Assembly: GCA_031772625.1 (NCBI GenBank)
Contig: CM062808.1
Span: forward strand, 139,788,605-139,852,604
Direction: 5' to 3'
From: Pinus tabuliformis
Taxonomy: Eukaryota; Streptophyta; Pinopsida; Pinales; Pinaceae
DNA: 64,000 nt
A model generated the notes under the pieces. That model saw nothing but the letters and a program-made list of their open reading frames with translations, searched no databases and had not been told where the DNA came from. This document shows, one piece after another, positions 46,101 to 57,640 of the stretch. Every line of letters begins with the position of its first letter. Within the stretch, counting starts at the first letter, position 1. Made by a program: the position numbers and the translations under genes.

Positions 46101-46640
46101 CAAAAAGAAAAATAAGAATTAGGAGAAATTCTAGAAGATGCTACCAGAATTATCCAGTTCCTTAACAGTAAAAATAAGTATGAGCTTTAGGAATTAGAAA
46201 TAGAGGACAAAACAGAAACAATTTTGAAGGTGAGAAAGGTCCTCTCCAAGAGAAACTTAATTATAAACTTGGGGGACAAGTGTCAGAATATGCAGGTAGC
46301 CATTGACAAATTTATGGCTAAGTTTCAAATTTTGAGAGAGAAGGGTTTACCCAGTCCCTTAATGATAAATGACAAGCTCATGACACAGCAGGATTACAAC
46401 AACAAAATCAGAGAGCTAGCGAAGGAACAGGTCAATACATCATCAATCAAGGCATTACCAACAGGCAAAGTACTCTACCAGACATTTGAAAACTTGTTTT
46501 ACCTCTAGCATGAGGTAAAACACTTGTTTATCAATAAGCCTAGTTTTGCCAAGTACACCGAGGTAGATGAAATATATAGGAGGATGCTAAAAATCGAATT
46601 ACTTGATGCTGAAGTATGGGAGAAATTAACTAATTTATTG
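43174..46640 (+). pseudogene. Sense accessory ORF inside the D LTR
   Basis: ATG at 43174 opens a clean 326-codon frame ending in TAA at 44152. The same frame continues with TAG stops, then shifts near 44520 and runs to about 46640 (roughly 1,150 codons, mostly TAG stops). The N-terminal ~330 residues look globular and helical, with LFIITTESINEILHV near 43480-43525 and Met-Phe-Leu-Tyr-Leu-Ser-Asp-Lys-Phe near 43903. The C-terminal ~600 residues are Lys/Glu-rich and look coiled-coil. Architecture resembles the accessory ORFs of C. No enzymatic motif seen; function unknown. Confidence 0.6.
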
Positions 46641-46945
46641 TAAGAAATATGCAGTAAAATAGTAAAAGTAAAACAACTAGGTAAAAATATGAAGACAAAT
46701 CAACAGAGTTAAAGTGAATCAGTGTCAAAGTGTATCAAATGAAAGCCTAAAGTAAATGAAGCTTCCAGCGTGAAAGATCAAAAAACAAAGCAACATAAAG
46801 GGCTAAAATCAAACCATAAAGGCCAGCAATACCAAAATAAAAGCATGAAGCAGTTCAATAGTTGTCTCTTTTTTCTTGCAAGAAGAAATTTTTATTTCCT
46901 AGATTAAATCTAAAATTAGTTTGAGATATTTTGTAATAAATTTTT

Positions 46946-46956
46946 GTATAAATACT
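46946..46956 (+). promoter_or_regulatory. TATA box of D genomic RNA
   Basis: TGTATAAATAC near the right border of the segment missing from the 3' LTR; the 3' LTR keeps only a degraded ATAAAAATT here. Confidence 0.45.
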
Positions 46957-47797
46957 TTACAATTCGAAGTATGTAGGGTGGATTCTATTAGACATTTCTA
47001 TATAATTTTTGATCAAGATGAACCAAAAGGTTATTGTATTAGTTGATGAGCCAACAAGCTGGATTGATTAATAAAGATCAGACTGTTCCAAGGATTCATG
47101 TTTTGAGCGAATATTAGACAAGTATTTTCATGTGTCTTTGTCAATTTCTCAAAGTTATTCGTAACCTTATATGTGTTTCAATCTAAATGCTATAACTGGA
47201 AATATATTTCATAACTTGTTTAAAGCACACTCTATTTTAACAGTTAAGAATTTGAATGTTTTCTTCCAATATTTAAATTAAAGAATTCTTATTTTCTCTT
47301 TAGTTTAAATTGATTTCATAAATAATCCAGATTAAAGGATTCTTAACTGCCCTTTGATTTCGATTACCCATGCCTTCCTCATTCATTATTTGGGTCTGAG
47401 AACCCTTAACTTCTCTCTCACCCCGAGTAAAACCCTTTCACCCCTCTGTCTCAAACATCTGAAATAATCTCTGCTATCTTGCCCTTGGAACATCCCCTTT
47501 AGTGAGTTTATCCAACCCTACTTACTTATCAGTTGACTCCATAGCCCAATGGTCCAAAAGACATCAATTTATCCATTTGTTTAAGAGATCCCACCACCGA
47601 ATTTCAAACAAAAAATCAAAACTCCTTGAACAATCATAGTTAGCCTAAAACATTTTAACTAAAAGAAAGTTAAAACTTAAAGAGAGAGCCCTCTCTGAGC
47701 ATCAGGAAGGCTAGGTCTTGATATCCAAAAGTGGATAGTGGTTACCTTTGGTTTTTCCTTCTTATTACTTCAAAGGAATTATCAGAGTGATAACATT

Positions 47798-47817
47798 TCT
47801 AGCAACCATACTGGGGA
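47798..47817 (+). other. Primer-site-like sequence of D
   Basis: TCTAGCAACCATACTGGGGA begins 2 nt after the LTR end, close to the TGGCGAC...CTGGGGA type. Confidence 0.45.
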
Positions 47818-48001
47818 ACTTCGATCCTCAGTCTCATAAAAATTTTAAGGAAACCTTCAATCAAATATTGAGCCCCTTAAGGTCATTACCTGAAGTAAGT
47901 TTTCAGAAAATTTCATAAAAACAATTTAAAAACTTAAAATTCTGGCTCCTAAAAAGATTCACTACACTAGGGCCAACCCAAATCCAAACCCTGCAACTGT
48001 A

Positions 48002-49575
48002 GTGGATAATCCAGAGAGGATTTTAAGACAACCTAGAACAACAGAAACTCAAGCCAGTAGTAGCCAACTAGACAGAGCCAATTCACTCCCTGAGGAGTTT
48101 TCAACTTTAGAAGAAGTCCCTTTTGATTTGTCATTTGACCTCTCACTATTTAGAACCAAATCTGAGAATGATATCCATGAAACAGTTTTAGACCCTGAGT
48201 TTACTCAACTCATCGAATCAAAAAGGGTTATTCATCTAGATTTGGACAAATTTGTCTTAGATGCTTTTGACAAGTTAGAAGCCTTGACCTCTACGTTGAT
48301 CAGTAATATAGATATTTCTTATCTTCAACAATATGTAGAGCTATATGCCCTTACTGCTACCGCATCTCAAATTTCTTTACAATCATCACTCACTGTAAAT
48401 CCACCTTCCTTTACCACAACTTCATCAATTGTATCTACCACAATTCAATTACCTAAATCGCCTATTAACCAATCATCTTCATCATCATCTAGTTCACCTC
48501 CATCAGTTTCAAGCCCTTCTTCAACCAGCTCAAATTTACCCCCCATTCAAACTAGTATCACAACAATGGCAAACAGATGTGCTCCTCTCATTCTACCTAC
48601 CCAACTTCATGCCATTCCTACAGACTATCAAAGTAAGATTTTCTTGTTTGATGCTACTGGTCATTACACTGCCTAACAAAATGTAAACAAGATGTCTGAC
48701 TTTTTTGAATTACATGAAATAGATGAGGTAGATGTCCAAATGAGACTCTTTTCCCAAAATTTAACTGGTGATGTCAGGAAGTGGTTCAAAGCCTTTCCTA
48801 CCAACCACATTGCAGACCTAGAAACTTTTCAAAGGTTATTCAATGATAGGTGGGAAAGAAAAAGAACCCATTGCAAATACTTTCTGAATATGACAATATT
48901 AGGAGAGCTCCCATTGAGTCAGTTAAGGACTATTTCAGTAGGTTTAATAATATCTATAATGCAATTCCAACCAACATAAAGCCTCCACCTGACCTAGCAT
49001 TAATTAAGTTCCCTGATGGTTTTGATGCTGATATGTCATACTAGCTAAGGGAGAGAAAACCTAAAACCCTTGAACAAATGGAGAGTAATGCTGTCAGTGT
49101 AGAAGCCAACCTGTTGGCTAGGAAAGCACGAATGAGGAATGAAACAAAAGTTGTATTTAAAGAAGAAGCTTCAATTTCAGATGGGAAATTAGATGTTTTA
49201 GCTAAAAGTTTAGAAATAATTATGGATAGGTTAGATATCATGGATAGGAAAAATCAATGGGAGAATCAACAACAACAACCCCCAATAAGAAACCCAAATT
49301 TTAGGAAGAACCCTAATGCTGCAAAAAATACTACACCAGACCAACAAATTTGGCCACCCTTCCAAGAATATTATGTTGAGGAATCACAAAACCAAGCAGA
49401 GGATGATACCCAGATTAACTTACTAGAGACCACAAAGGAAGACACTGTTTTTCTTACTCAAGAAGAACAAGATTTATACATGCTTCAGCAGTTACAGTTA
49501 GAATCTGGGGAATCTTTTGATGTTAAAAAAGGGTATGAATCAGCTATATATAGGTACATAAACAATATAGCTTGA
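48002..49575 (+). pseudogene. gag: gag of element D
   Basis: The frame from about 47950 (first listed codon 48002) has a Ser/Pro-rich N-terminus, then a capsid domain (about 48580-49000; Leu-Thr-Gly-Asp-Val-Arg-Lys-Trp-Phe, and a Phe..Leu-Phe-Asn-Asp-Arg-Trp block). A TAA at 48674-48676 interrupts it; a frameshift near 48860 moves the reading to the frame of 48850-49044 and 49078-49575. The C-terminal part is Asn/Gln/Pro-rich without a clear zinc knuckle. It would form the particle. Confidence 0.75.
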
Positions 49576-50409
49576 GAAGTAAGAAGAATAATGAGACTCC
49601 CATTAAAAGATTCATCCAAACCCATACTGAGATAATAGAAGAAACTCTAGTTAAAAAAGTGTTGCAAATTCTCCCTAGGGTAACAACTGAAACTTCACCC
49701 CATAGGATTGTAGATATAACCTCTAATGAAACCCAAACATAGCCAATCATTGAAAAAAAATCAAAATAAAACAAATCAAGGTAAAAAATTAGAAACATAG
49801 ACTGAAATACCTACTACTGAGAAACAAGATAAAGACACTCAAACTGCACACATGAAGGAAGATCTGAATCAAACAAGAAAACATAAACTCCCTTCCAATA
49901 TTAAAAATGAGATGGTTAAGTTAAAGTTATTAGTTCCTTTGATCGAACTAGTAAAGAATGAAACTTATAGGTCACAGATAACTGAGACTTTGAACATAGG
50001 AGAGGGAGAGGATTCTGTTAATTTAAATGATGACCAACGTGAATTGTTGTTTGGCCCTGAGCCCAATGGAATTCATCAGCAAGGGGGAGTTCCTCCATTT
50101 TACATTAGCCTAAATATTCATGATAAAAATTTTCATAATGCTATGTTGGACTCAAGAGCATCCAACAATCTCATGTCAAAAGAAATAATGGAAAGATTGA
50201 ACCTAGACATATTCAGGCCTTATAAGGATTTATTTTCTTTTCACTCCAGCTAGGCTAAATGCCTTGGTCTGATCAAAGGCCTATGTGTGACTCTTGTCTA
50301 GTGCCCTACAAAGAGCATTCTACTGGACATTGTAGTTGCAGATATCCCACCAGAATATGAAATGCTACTATCTCGCTCATGGGGAGCAAAACTGCAGGGA
50401 TCTTTGTAG
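49576..50409 (+). pseudogene. Protease region of D
   Basis: After a decayed linker (49576-49850), a frame from 49852 reaches a retropepsin-like Met-Leu-Asp-Ser-Arg-Ala-Ser-Asn (Asp at 50149). The catalytic Asp-Ser-Gly is changed to Asp-Ser-Arg, which should inactivate it. A Leu-Leu-Ser-Arg-Ser-Trp block follows near 50370. Stops at 50251, 50299 and 50407 are TAG. Confidence 0.65.
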
Positions 50410-51050
50410 TTGGATATGTCTTATGCCACCATATCTGTTTTTGGCCAACCAAGAAAATTATATAGGGAGACATTGATGAAGTACATGGTTAGTAGTGAGG
50501 AGAAGCCCCAAAACTTTCCCATATACTCCATGCACTCAGATATGGACTCCTTCATCTTATACAATGTAGAAACTGATAAAAAGGAAATCACAGCCAAAGA
50601 CCTTAAGTACAAAACAACTGATAGTGAGAACATATTCCATGAGTCACTTTGGCATTTAGACTTTGATGGGTCTGTAAATAGGTTAGGGGCTGGTGCAGGA
50701 GTCTGGATCCATAATATGGAAAATAACCATGCTGAGGGTCATGCTTTTAGATTTAACTTCAAAGGTACCAATAACATGGCTGAATATGAAGCCCTCATTC
50801 TAGGGTTACAATTGATTAGGAAATTGGGAGCCAAAAGAGTTTCTGTCGTGGGAGACTTAAAGCTGATTATGAAACAGATCAATGTGAATATTCTATCAAC
50901 AACCCTAGGGTTGGTAGATATAGGGATATTATTTTAGACTTGGTCAAGGACCTCCTAGAATCAAACTTTGCTGCCATTCCTAGAAAACAAAACATGCAGG
51001 CCCACAGTCTGGCTACATTTGCTAGTACTTGTAAATTTCCATTTTAGCCA
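50410..51050 (+). pseudogene. Extra (archaeal-type) RNase H of D
   Basis: Between protease and RT: Leu-Asp-Phe-Asp-Gly-Ser (near 50655-50675), Met-Ala-Glu-Tyr-Glu-Ala-Leu (near 50778), Val-Val-Gly-Asp-Leu (near 50850). The fourth acid is His in Gln-Ala-His-Ser-Leu-Ala-Thr (near 51003), a probable loss of the catalytic Asp. A frame change occurs near 50900. Same domain order as in element B. Confidence 0.75.
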
Positions 51051-51139
51051 AGCCACCAGTACACTGCAGAGGTCAGGCACAAGCATGTTATACTAGATAA
51101 CCTTAAGTACTGGCAGATCTTTTCCCAGGACTCCCAAAT

Positions 51140-54100
51140 CTATGATTTCATGAACAATGAAGGTGAATTTCGGAACTGCAAGATAGATACTAATTGTACA
51201 ATAGACACTAATGTAGAGAAAATCTTAGATGAAAATGTTTTTGATGTACATGAACCAACTAAATTTATTAAAGTAGAAATAGATAGTTTAGAGAATGTAG
51301 AGATAGATGAAATAATGGATGATGATCCTGAGATTCTTAATTTGAAAGATAATTTTTTTCCTAAAGGATTAGTACCTTTAGAGGATTTGTTTGACTCTAA
51401 TAAAGTAGCTAGAAAGCGCAAGATGGAACCTCCAAGAGTTGACATAGAAGAAGTTAATATAGGAACTGAAGATAATCCAAAGCTCATTAAGATATCTAAA
51501 GCCTTGCCCCCAGAGGAAAAGGTCAAATATATAAATCCATTTAAAGAGTTCCAGGATGTATTTGCATGGAGTTATGAAGACTTAAAATCTTATGACACCA
51601 GCATAATCCAACACAAAATACCTCTAAAAGAAGATCATAAAACATTCAAACAGAAACTTAGAAGGATAAATCCAGTTCTTACGCCATCCATAGAAAAAGA
51701 GGTTAAAAGAATGTTTGATGCCTAAATAATAACACCCATTAGATACTTAGATTGGATTTCAAATTTAGTTAGAACTAGGAAAAAGACAAGTGAAATTAGA
51801 CTTTGTGTAGATTTTAGAAACTTGAACAAGGTTTCTTTAAAACAAAACTACCGCTTACTGAAAATGGATCATATATTGCGAAGGGTAGTGGGCTCAACTA
51901 TGATTTCAATGTTAGATGGATTCTCTGGGTATAACTAGATATTATTCCAACCTAAGACCAACCCAAAACTGCTTTTACTACTCCTTGGAGTACCTTCATG
52001 TATTTTAAGATGCCCTTTGGATTAATGAATGCAGGTGCCACATTTCAGAGAGCTATGGATATAGCTTTTGCCAAAGATATCCATGATTTCTTAGTAGTAT
52101 ACTAGGATGACATTACAGTCTTCTCTAAATCAGACATTGAACAGTTAGACCACCTCAGAAGAGTATTTAGTAAATGCAGGAAAATTGGGATTTCTTTAAA
52201 TCCTAAAAAGACACTTTTTGGTCTTAAAGAGGGAAAGTTGTTAGGACACATCATATCAAAAGATGGGATTAGGATAGACCTTGCTAGAATAGAAGCCATT
52301 TTGACTATTTCCCATCACCGAAACATAAAAGAGATACAATAATTTCTAGGCAAGATTAATTTTCTTAGGAGATTCATCTCAAATCTAGCAGAATTAATTA
52401 GGGAATTAAATAACATGCTTAGAAAGGACTCATCAATTAAGTGGACATTGGAGGCCAAACAATCCTTCAAATCTATTAAGGAAACATTAACCAAGACTCC
52501 AGTCCTGCTTAGCCCTAACTTTAGCAAAGATTTTATTATTTTTTCATTTGTTTCAGAACACAACATTGCAGCAGTCTTGCTACAAAAGAACAATCAAGGA
52601 TATGAACAACCAATAGCATTCTTTAGTAAATCATTAAGAGATGCCACACTAAAATACAATATCATGGAAAAATAGGCATTGGCTTTGGTTAAAGCTATCA
52701 AATATCTTAAAGTATACATTTTGTACTCTCACATCATTGCTTATGTTCCAAACTCTGTAGTTAAGGACAATTTGACTCAAAATGGGCATGAAGGAAAAAG
52801 AGGCAAGTGCATTGCCACAATATTGGAATATGACATAGACATAAAACCTACCAAGCTCATCAAAGGCCAAGGTTTAACCAAACTCATGGCTGAATCTAAC
52901 TGTTAGGCCCTTGATATCAACTTCATTAGTGCTTTGGATGATCAAGAGGAGATTTCTACTCCACGGATCATTGAACCCTTCATTGAATCCCATGGTATGA
53001 AAATATTATATTTGTATTACTAAATTTACAAGCTCCTCCTGGACTAACAAGAAGCAAAGCTAGATTCTTAAAAATGAAGTCATTAAGATATTGTTTTATA
53101 TATAATGCATTTGTTTGGAAGGACAATAGTGGTATTATCTTAACATGTTTATTAAAAGATGAGGCTGACAAAATTTTGCAAGTGTTTCATGCAGGGGATT
53201 GTGGAGGACACTTGTACTAGAATAGTACTACTGACAAGATTCTGAGGGTTGGTTTCTATTGGCCTAATTTGTTTGCATATGTCAAAAAACATGTGACTTC
53301 CTGTCACAAATGCCATATTTTTCATGGAAAGAGGAAATTGTTACCCTTGCCTCTTAAACCAATTTCCATTGAGATGTCATTTCAATAATGGGGGTTAGAC
53401 TTCATTGGAGAAATACACCTCCCATCCTCAACTCAACATAAGTGGATTCTAATAGCCACAGACTATTTTACCAAATGGATAGAGGCAATACCTTCTACGC
53501 AAGCCACATACACTGTCATAATCACCTTCCTAGAGAGTAATATCCTTTCATGATTTGGATGTCCCTAGAAGCTCATTATTGATAATGCAGCAGCCTTTAT
53601 GTCCAAAAGAATGAAAGATTTATGTAATAAATACCATATCACACTTGGCCATTCCACAGCTTATTACCCTCAAGGTAATGTACTAGCAGAGTCATCTAAC
53701 AAAATCCTGGTCAATATTATCAAAAGGTTAATGGAGGATAATAAAAAGACATGGAACAAGAAGTTAGTCAATGACTTATGGGCAGATAGAATGACTAATA
53801 AAAAGTCCATTGGAACCTCACCCTATCAGCTGGTTTATGGGATGGATGCAGTTTTCCCATCATCCTTGGGAGTCCTAGTCATGAAAATCCTCCAGGAACT
53901 ACAAGTGGAACCGAATGACATTCAAAGAAGAATAAACCAAACTATACACCTACAACAAACCAGAGAAGAAGTGTATGTAAAATCACAGATAATCTAGGAA
54001 AAAATCTATAAAGTATTTGATAAAAAGACTAAAGCAGATGATTTTCACATAGGAGACAAAGTCCTCAAGTGGGGTTCAAGGAGGGAAGATAAAGGCAAGC

Positions 54101-54256
54101 ATGGAAAATTTGATTTTCTATGGCAGGGGCCTTATGTCATTTTTGGATACAAAGGCAACAATGCCTTTTTCTTGATAAACATATATGGATCAAATCTACT
54201 AGGAGGACCTATTAATGGTAGGATGCTGAAGAACTACTTTTCCATTGACTTACAAT
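51140..54256 (+). pseudogene. pol: RT, degenerate RNase H and integrase of D
   Basis: RT: the pre-RT segment Phe-Ala-Trp-Ser-Tyr-Glu-Asp-Leu (near 51562), the Leu-Cys-Val-Asp-Phe-Arg-Asn-Leu block near 51800, and the catalytic Tyr-stop-Asp-Asp at 52100-52111, where a TAG replaces the second residue. The RT-linked RNase H (about 52535-52905) lacks most acids (Ser-Phe-Val-Ser for TDAS). Integrase: His/Cys zinc domain (about 53190-53315), Asp in Gly-Leu-Asp-Phe-Ile-Gly (near 53395), Asp at 53581-53583 and Glu at 53689-53691, exactly 35 residues apart. Stops mostly TAG; one frame change near 51950. Ends Lys-Asn-Tyr-Phe-Ser-Ile-Asp-Leu. Confidence 0.8.
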
Positions 54257-54501
54257 AGTTCATTTTAGTTTCCATCATTGTACATAACATTTCAGAGTGT
54301 AGATTGGATTGGATGGTAATCCTTTGAAGTTGAAGCCCAGAGAGAAAGTCCTAACCTTTGAAAGATTTACTGTCATAATTATCAATAATGAAGATTCACA
54401 GAAGAACACTTTACAAGGTTACTTTAGAAAAAATTCAAAGGCTACTGATATTTAGAGTTCTTGACATTTCACTAGGAAATGCCACCCCCAAGTGGAGCCA
54501 C
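54257..54501 (+). other. Short 3' UTR of D
   Basis: No gene and no copy of the module found in B and C. It ends CCCCCAAGTGGAGCCAC, with no convincing polypurine tract, before the 3' LTR. Confidence 0.5.
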
Positions 54502-56221
54502 TGTTAGAGTCCTATAGTGATAGGATTCATAATTTTAAATTGGCTAAGTTTGAGCCTTGTAATATTGTATATACCTTTGCTTTCTGCAAATGTTTTCGAT
54601 ATTAAAAATTAAAAAATGTAAAGAGGGTATGTCCTAAAACAAATATCAAAGGACAAAAAGAATAAGGAAAGATCAAAAAATGAAAAAATATGAACCCAAA
54701 AACAAAAATAGATCATGAAAGTGTGCAAGTCTAAACGCCACTACTATTTTACTGCTTTACTATTTTCAAATAATAGTTGTGTGCAGCTTCTCATACATGC
54801 CACAACCCATGGTAGTCAAACTGTTTAATCTTGGCTATTTCAGGTTTACAATTTTCTGTTTATAGTTAGAGAATAAAATCTGACGAAACAACTTAATCTT
54901 GGAAGATCATTAGATAGGTAGAGAAAATAAAAGGAGCTCATCAGTTTAATTTGAGCCCTTGGATGATATAAGGTTAGAATTAGATAGTTTACTTTTCAAA
55001 AGAAAAATGAATGATAAGGGTCTGCTAGCCTAAATTCACCCAAATAAAATGAAGAAAAATGGTAGGGTAAGTAATGGGTAAGTAGAAGAAAGGTTGATGA
55101 AGTATAAATTTGATTGGATAAAAGCACATTTATCATGCTTGATTATATGTTTCAATGTGCATGGGCATTTAAGAAGGCAAAAACAATGGTTTACAAGTTC
55201 ATTTAATTAACTCCCCTTCATTCTTTTCACCCCTTTACTTACTAACTACCCCATCCACAAGTAAGTTCTAGTACTTAAATCCTTCAAGTCATAAAGGCTC
55301 AGAGCATTTATTTGACTTTTGGTTGGACCGGATCCTCGACTTAGTGACTTGTGGACATCAAGTGTTAGAATTCCATTCATAAAAATTCTCTTCGAAGTAT
55401 GTAGGGTGGATTCTATTAGACATTTCTATAGACTTTTTGATCAAGAAGAACCAGAAGGTTATTGTATGAGTTGATGAGCCAGCAAGTTGGATTGATTAAT
55501 AAAGATCAGACTGTTCCAAGGATTCATGTGTTGAGCGAATATCAGACAAGTATCTTCATGTTTCTTTGTCAATTTCTCAAAGTTATTCATAATCCTATAT
55601 GCGTTTCAATCTACATGCTATAGCTGGAAATATATTTCAGAACTTGTTTAAATCACACTCTGTTTTAATAGTTAAGCATTTGAATGTTTTCTTCTAATAT
55701 TTAAATTAAATAATTCTTAATTGCTCTTTAGTTTAAATTGATTTCATAAATAATCTATATTAAAGGATTCTTAACTGCACTTTGATTTCGATTACCCCTG
55801 CCTTCCTTGTTCATTATCCAGGTTTGAGAACCCTTAACTACTCTCTCACCCCGAGTGAAACCCTTTTCACCCTATGTCTCAAACATCTGAAATACACTCT
55901 ACTATATTGCCCTTGGAACATCCCCTTTAGTGAGTTTATCCAACCCTACTTCCTTATCAGTTGACTCCATAGCCCAATGGTCCAAAAGACATCAATTTAT
56001 TCATCTATTTAAGAGATCCCACCACTCAATTTCAAACAAAATCAAAACCCCTTGAACAATCATAGCCAGCCTAAAACATTTTAACTAAAACAAAGTTAAA
56101 ATTTAAAGAGAGAGCCCCTTCTAAGCATCAAGAAGGCTAGGTCCTGATCTCCAAAAGTGGATAGTGGTTACCTTTGGTTTTTCCTTCTTATTACTTCAAA
56201 GGAATTATCATAGCGATAACA
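54502..56221 (+). mobile_element. 3' LTR of D (1.72 kb)
   Basis: TGTTAGAGTCC...GATAACA. It matches the two ends of the 5' LTR but lacks the 4.96-kb ORF segment; the join lies near 55380 at a CATAA/TATAA word. Confidence 0.85.
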
Positions 56222-56226
56222 GTGAG

Positions 56227-56870
56227 GATTGACGATTCCAATTCACACTATTGTTCATTTCGATTCATACTTAGCCGTGTAATGTATCTGATTAATTCTT
56301 TGATTGGATTGGTTATATTAGTTTCAGTAATATATTGTTATTCATTCTGAGTTATGTTATTGTCGATATTAGAGATAGTATTAATTGATTTCCATAATTT
56401 AGTTATAGAGAACAGTTGTTGTTTAGAAATCCTTTATTGTATTTGCTTGCTTGTTTTTCAATTCTTAGTTGCCATTCAATTAGTAATTTCCATTCAATCG
56501 ATATTTTCGTTCAATTAGGATTTGCCGTTTAATTCTAATTTGCTGTAGATTAACATTGTTGTTCAGTTGTTACAGTTCTCTTTCTTGATCAAGTGAATTA
56601 TTTTTAATTCTATTCGAAGGTTGCCAAGCATGATTCTTTGCATTCACATTTAGATTCATTTGATTTTGGAATAAGTTAGATAGAATTACAGAATGTGTTA
56701 AGAATTTTCTCAGTGTCATTTCTTCCTTAGTTATTTCTTTAAGAGTTGTGTGAATTGAGTTGAAGAGATAGTTATTAGTGATTGCATTGATTTACCATTA
56801 GCTAACCTATGAATTCATTGCATAGATTGTGCTGACACCTTACCTTGGTTGACAATTAATGTAGGAATTA
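56227..56870 (+). mobile_element. Downstream repeat copy of C, part 2
   Basis: Continues the repeat of C after the D insertion (GATTGACGATTCC versus GATTGAAGATTCC at 27402) and matches to GTAGGAATTA at 56870, where the equivalent 5' copy goes on at 28047. Truncated by a junction with another gypsy fragment. Confidence 0.75.
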
Positions 56871-57640
56871 ATATTTCCTATAAAAAGACATCTTAGTGCG
56901 CGAACAATTCTCCCGTTCTTACGGTACCCTCTCCAAGTAGTCTGGTCACTTCCTTTGATTGGAATCGACTGGTAGGATGTCGTCTTCCTTCTTATGTGCC
57001 TTTCCAGATCATAGTACATGTTTATAATATGATTGTATCTAGCACTATTATAGATGAAGGTGCATCTGTGAGTATCCTTTCCTCCACTGCTTGGCAGGCG
57101 CTCGGTTCGTCACCACTTGTGCCTGTTACCTAGAATCTGTTGGCTTTTAACAGAGGAACCAATCAACCATTAGGGATCCTTCCTCAGTTGCCTATTACTT
57201 TGGGAGGAATTTTTTTTTTACCTCAATGTGGTGGTAGTTCCAGGCCCTCTAGATTACAATTTACTTCTTGGGCGCGACTATGTTTATGACACGGGAGCTA
57301 TTGTTTCAACACTCTTTTGAGTGATGTATTTCCCGCATGAAGGAAGAATTGTCACCGTTGACTAGCTTTCATATTCTGGTCCAAATATGGCTTCCATTCA
57401 ACCATATTCCCTAAATGGTCCTTTTGTCCCAACGGTATCTTCCCCACCACAGGTCAATTATTTGGCGACCCGTTCCATGCCTACATCAACTGATGATCAA
57501 TTCCATGATGTTGTGCATTATGTACTAGGGGCATTGGAACCAAATCTCTCTAATGGATTCCTTGCTACGTATCCCTTCCAGAGCATTGTTCTCCCATCTG
57601 ATGAGAACCTCTCAGAAGTCATGACCTCTTATGGGTCATG
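56871..57640 (+). pseudogene. Protease fragment of a gypsy element (H-like)
   Basis: Ile-Ile-Asp-Glu-Gly-Ala-Ser (about 57049-57069), then a Gly-Ile-Leu-Pro-Gln-Leu-Pro-Ile-Thr-Leu-Gly-Gly block and a Leu-Leu-Leu-Gly-Arg-Asp block near 57265, followed by the protease-RT linker to about 57640. It resembles the A2 remnant (18280-18880). It could be the continuation of H after the C insertion, with a deletion between. RT, RNase H and integrase are missing. Confidence 0.65.

Larger units (their letters stand above)
41115..47795 (+). mobile_element. 5' LTR of D (6.7 kb, with an internal ORF)
   Basis: Starts TGTTAGATTCC and ends GTGATAACA. The ends (41115-41996 and about 46956-47795) match the 1720-bp 3' LTR. 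The middle 4.96 kb is present only here and holds a degraded coding region in sense orientation. Two TATA boxes: 42253 (CTATATAAATA), upstream of the ORF, and 46947 (TGTATAAATAC), for the genomic RNA. The ends of the extra segment show no target duplication and no TG...CA borders. Confidence 0.75.
41115..56221 (+). mobile_element. Tat-like Ty3/gypsy element D
   Basis: TGTTAGA...GATAACA flanked by GTGAG on both sides (41110-41114 and 56222-56226), so the element is complete end to end. Order: 5' LTR with an embedded ORF, gag, protease, extra RNase H, RT, degenerate RNase H, integrase, short 3' UTR, 3' LTR. Confidence 0.85.
22332..56870 (+). mobile_element. Athila-like Ty3/gypsy element C (hosting D)
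   Basis: TGTTGGGT starts at 22332 and 40432. Between them lie gag, protease, RT, RNase H, integrase, a satellite-rich 3' UTR and a third ORF, the Athila layout with an env-position ORF. The downstream repeat copy is split by element D (41115-56221) and ends at 56870 without a matching flank. Confidence 0.75.

Noticed and set aside
51140-51526. Minus-strand ORF of 128 codons
   Set aside because: Shadow of the linker between the extra RNase H and RT of D; low-complexity Ser/Leu composition.
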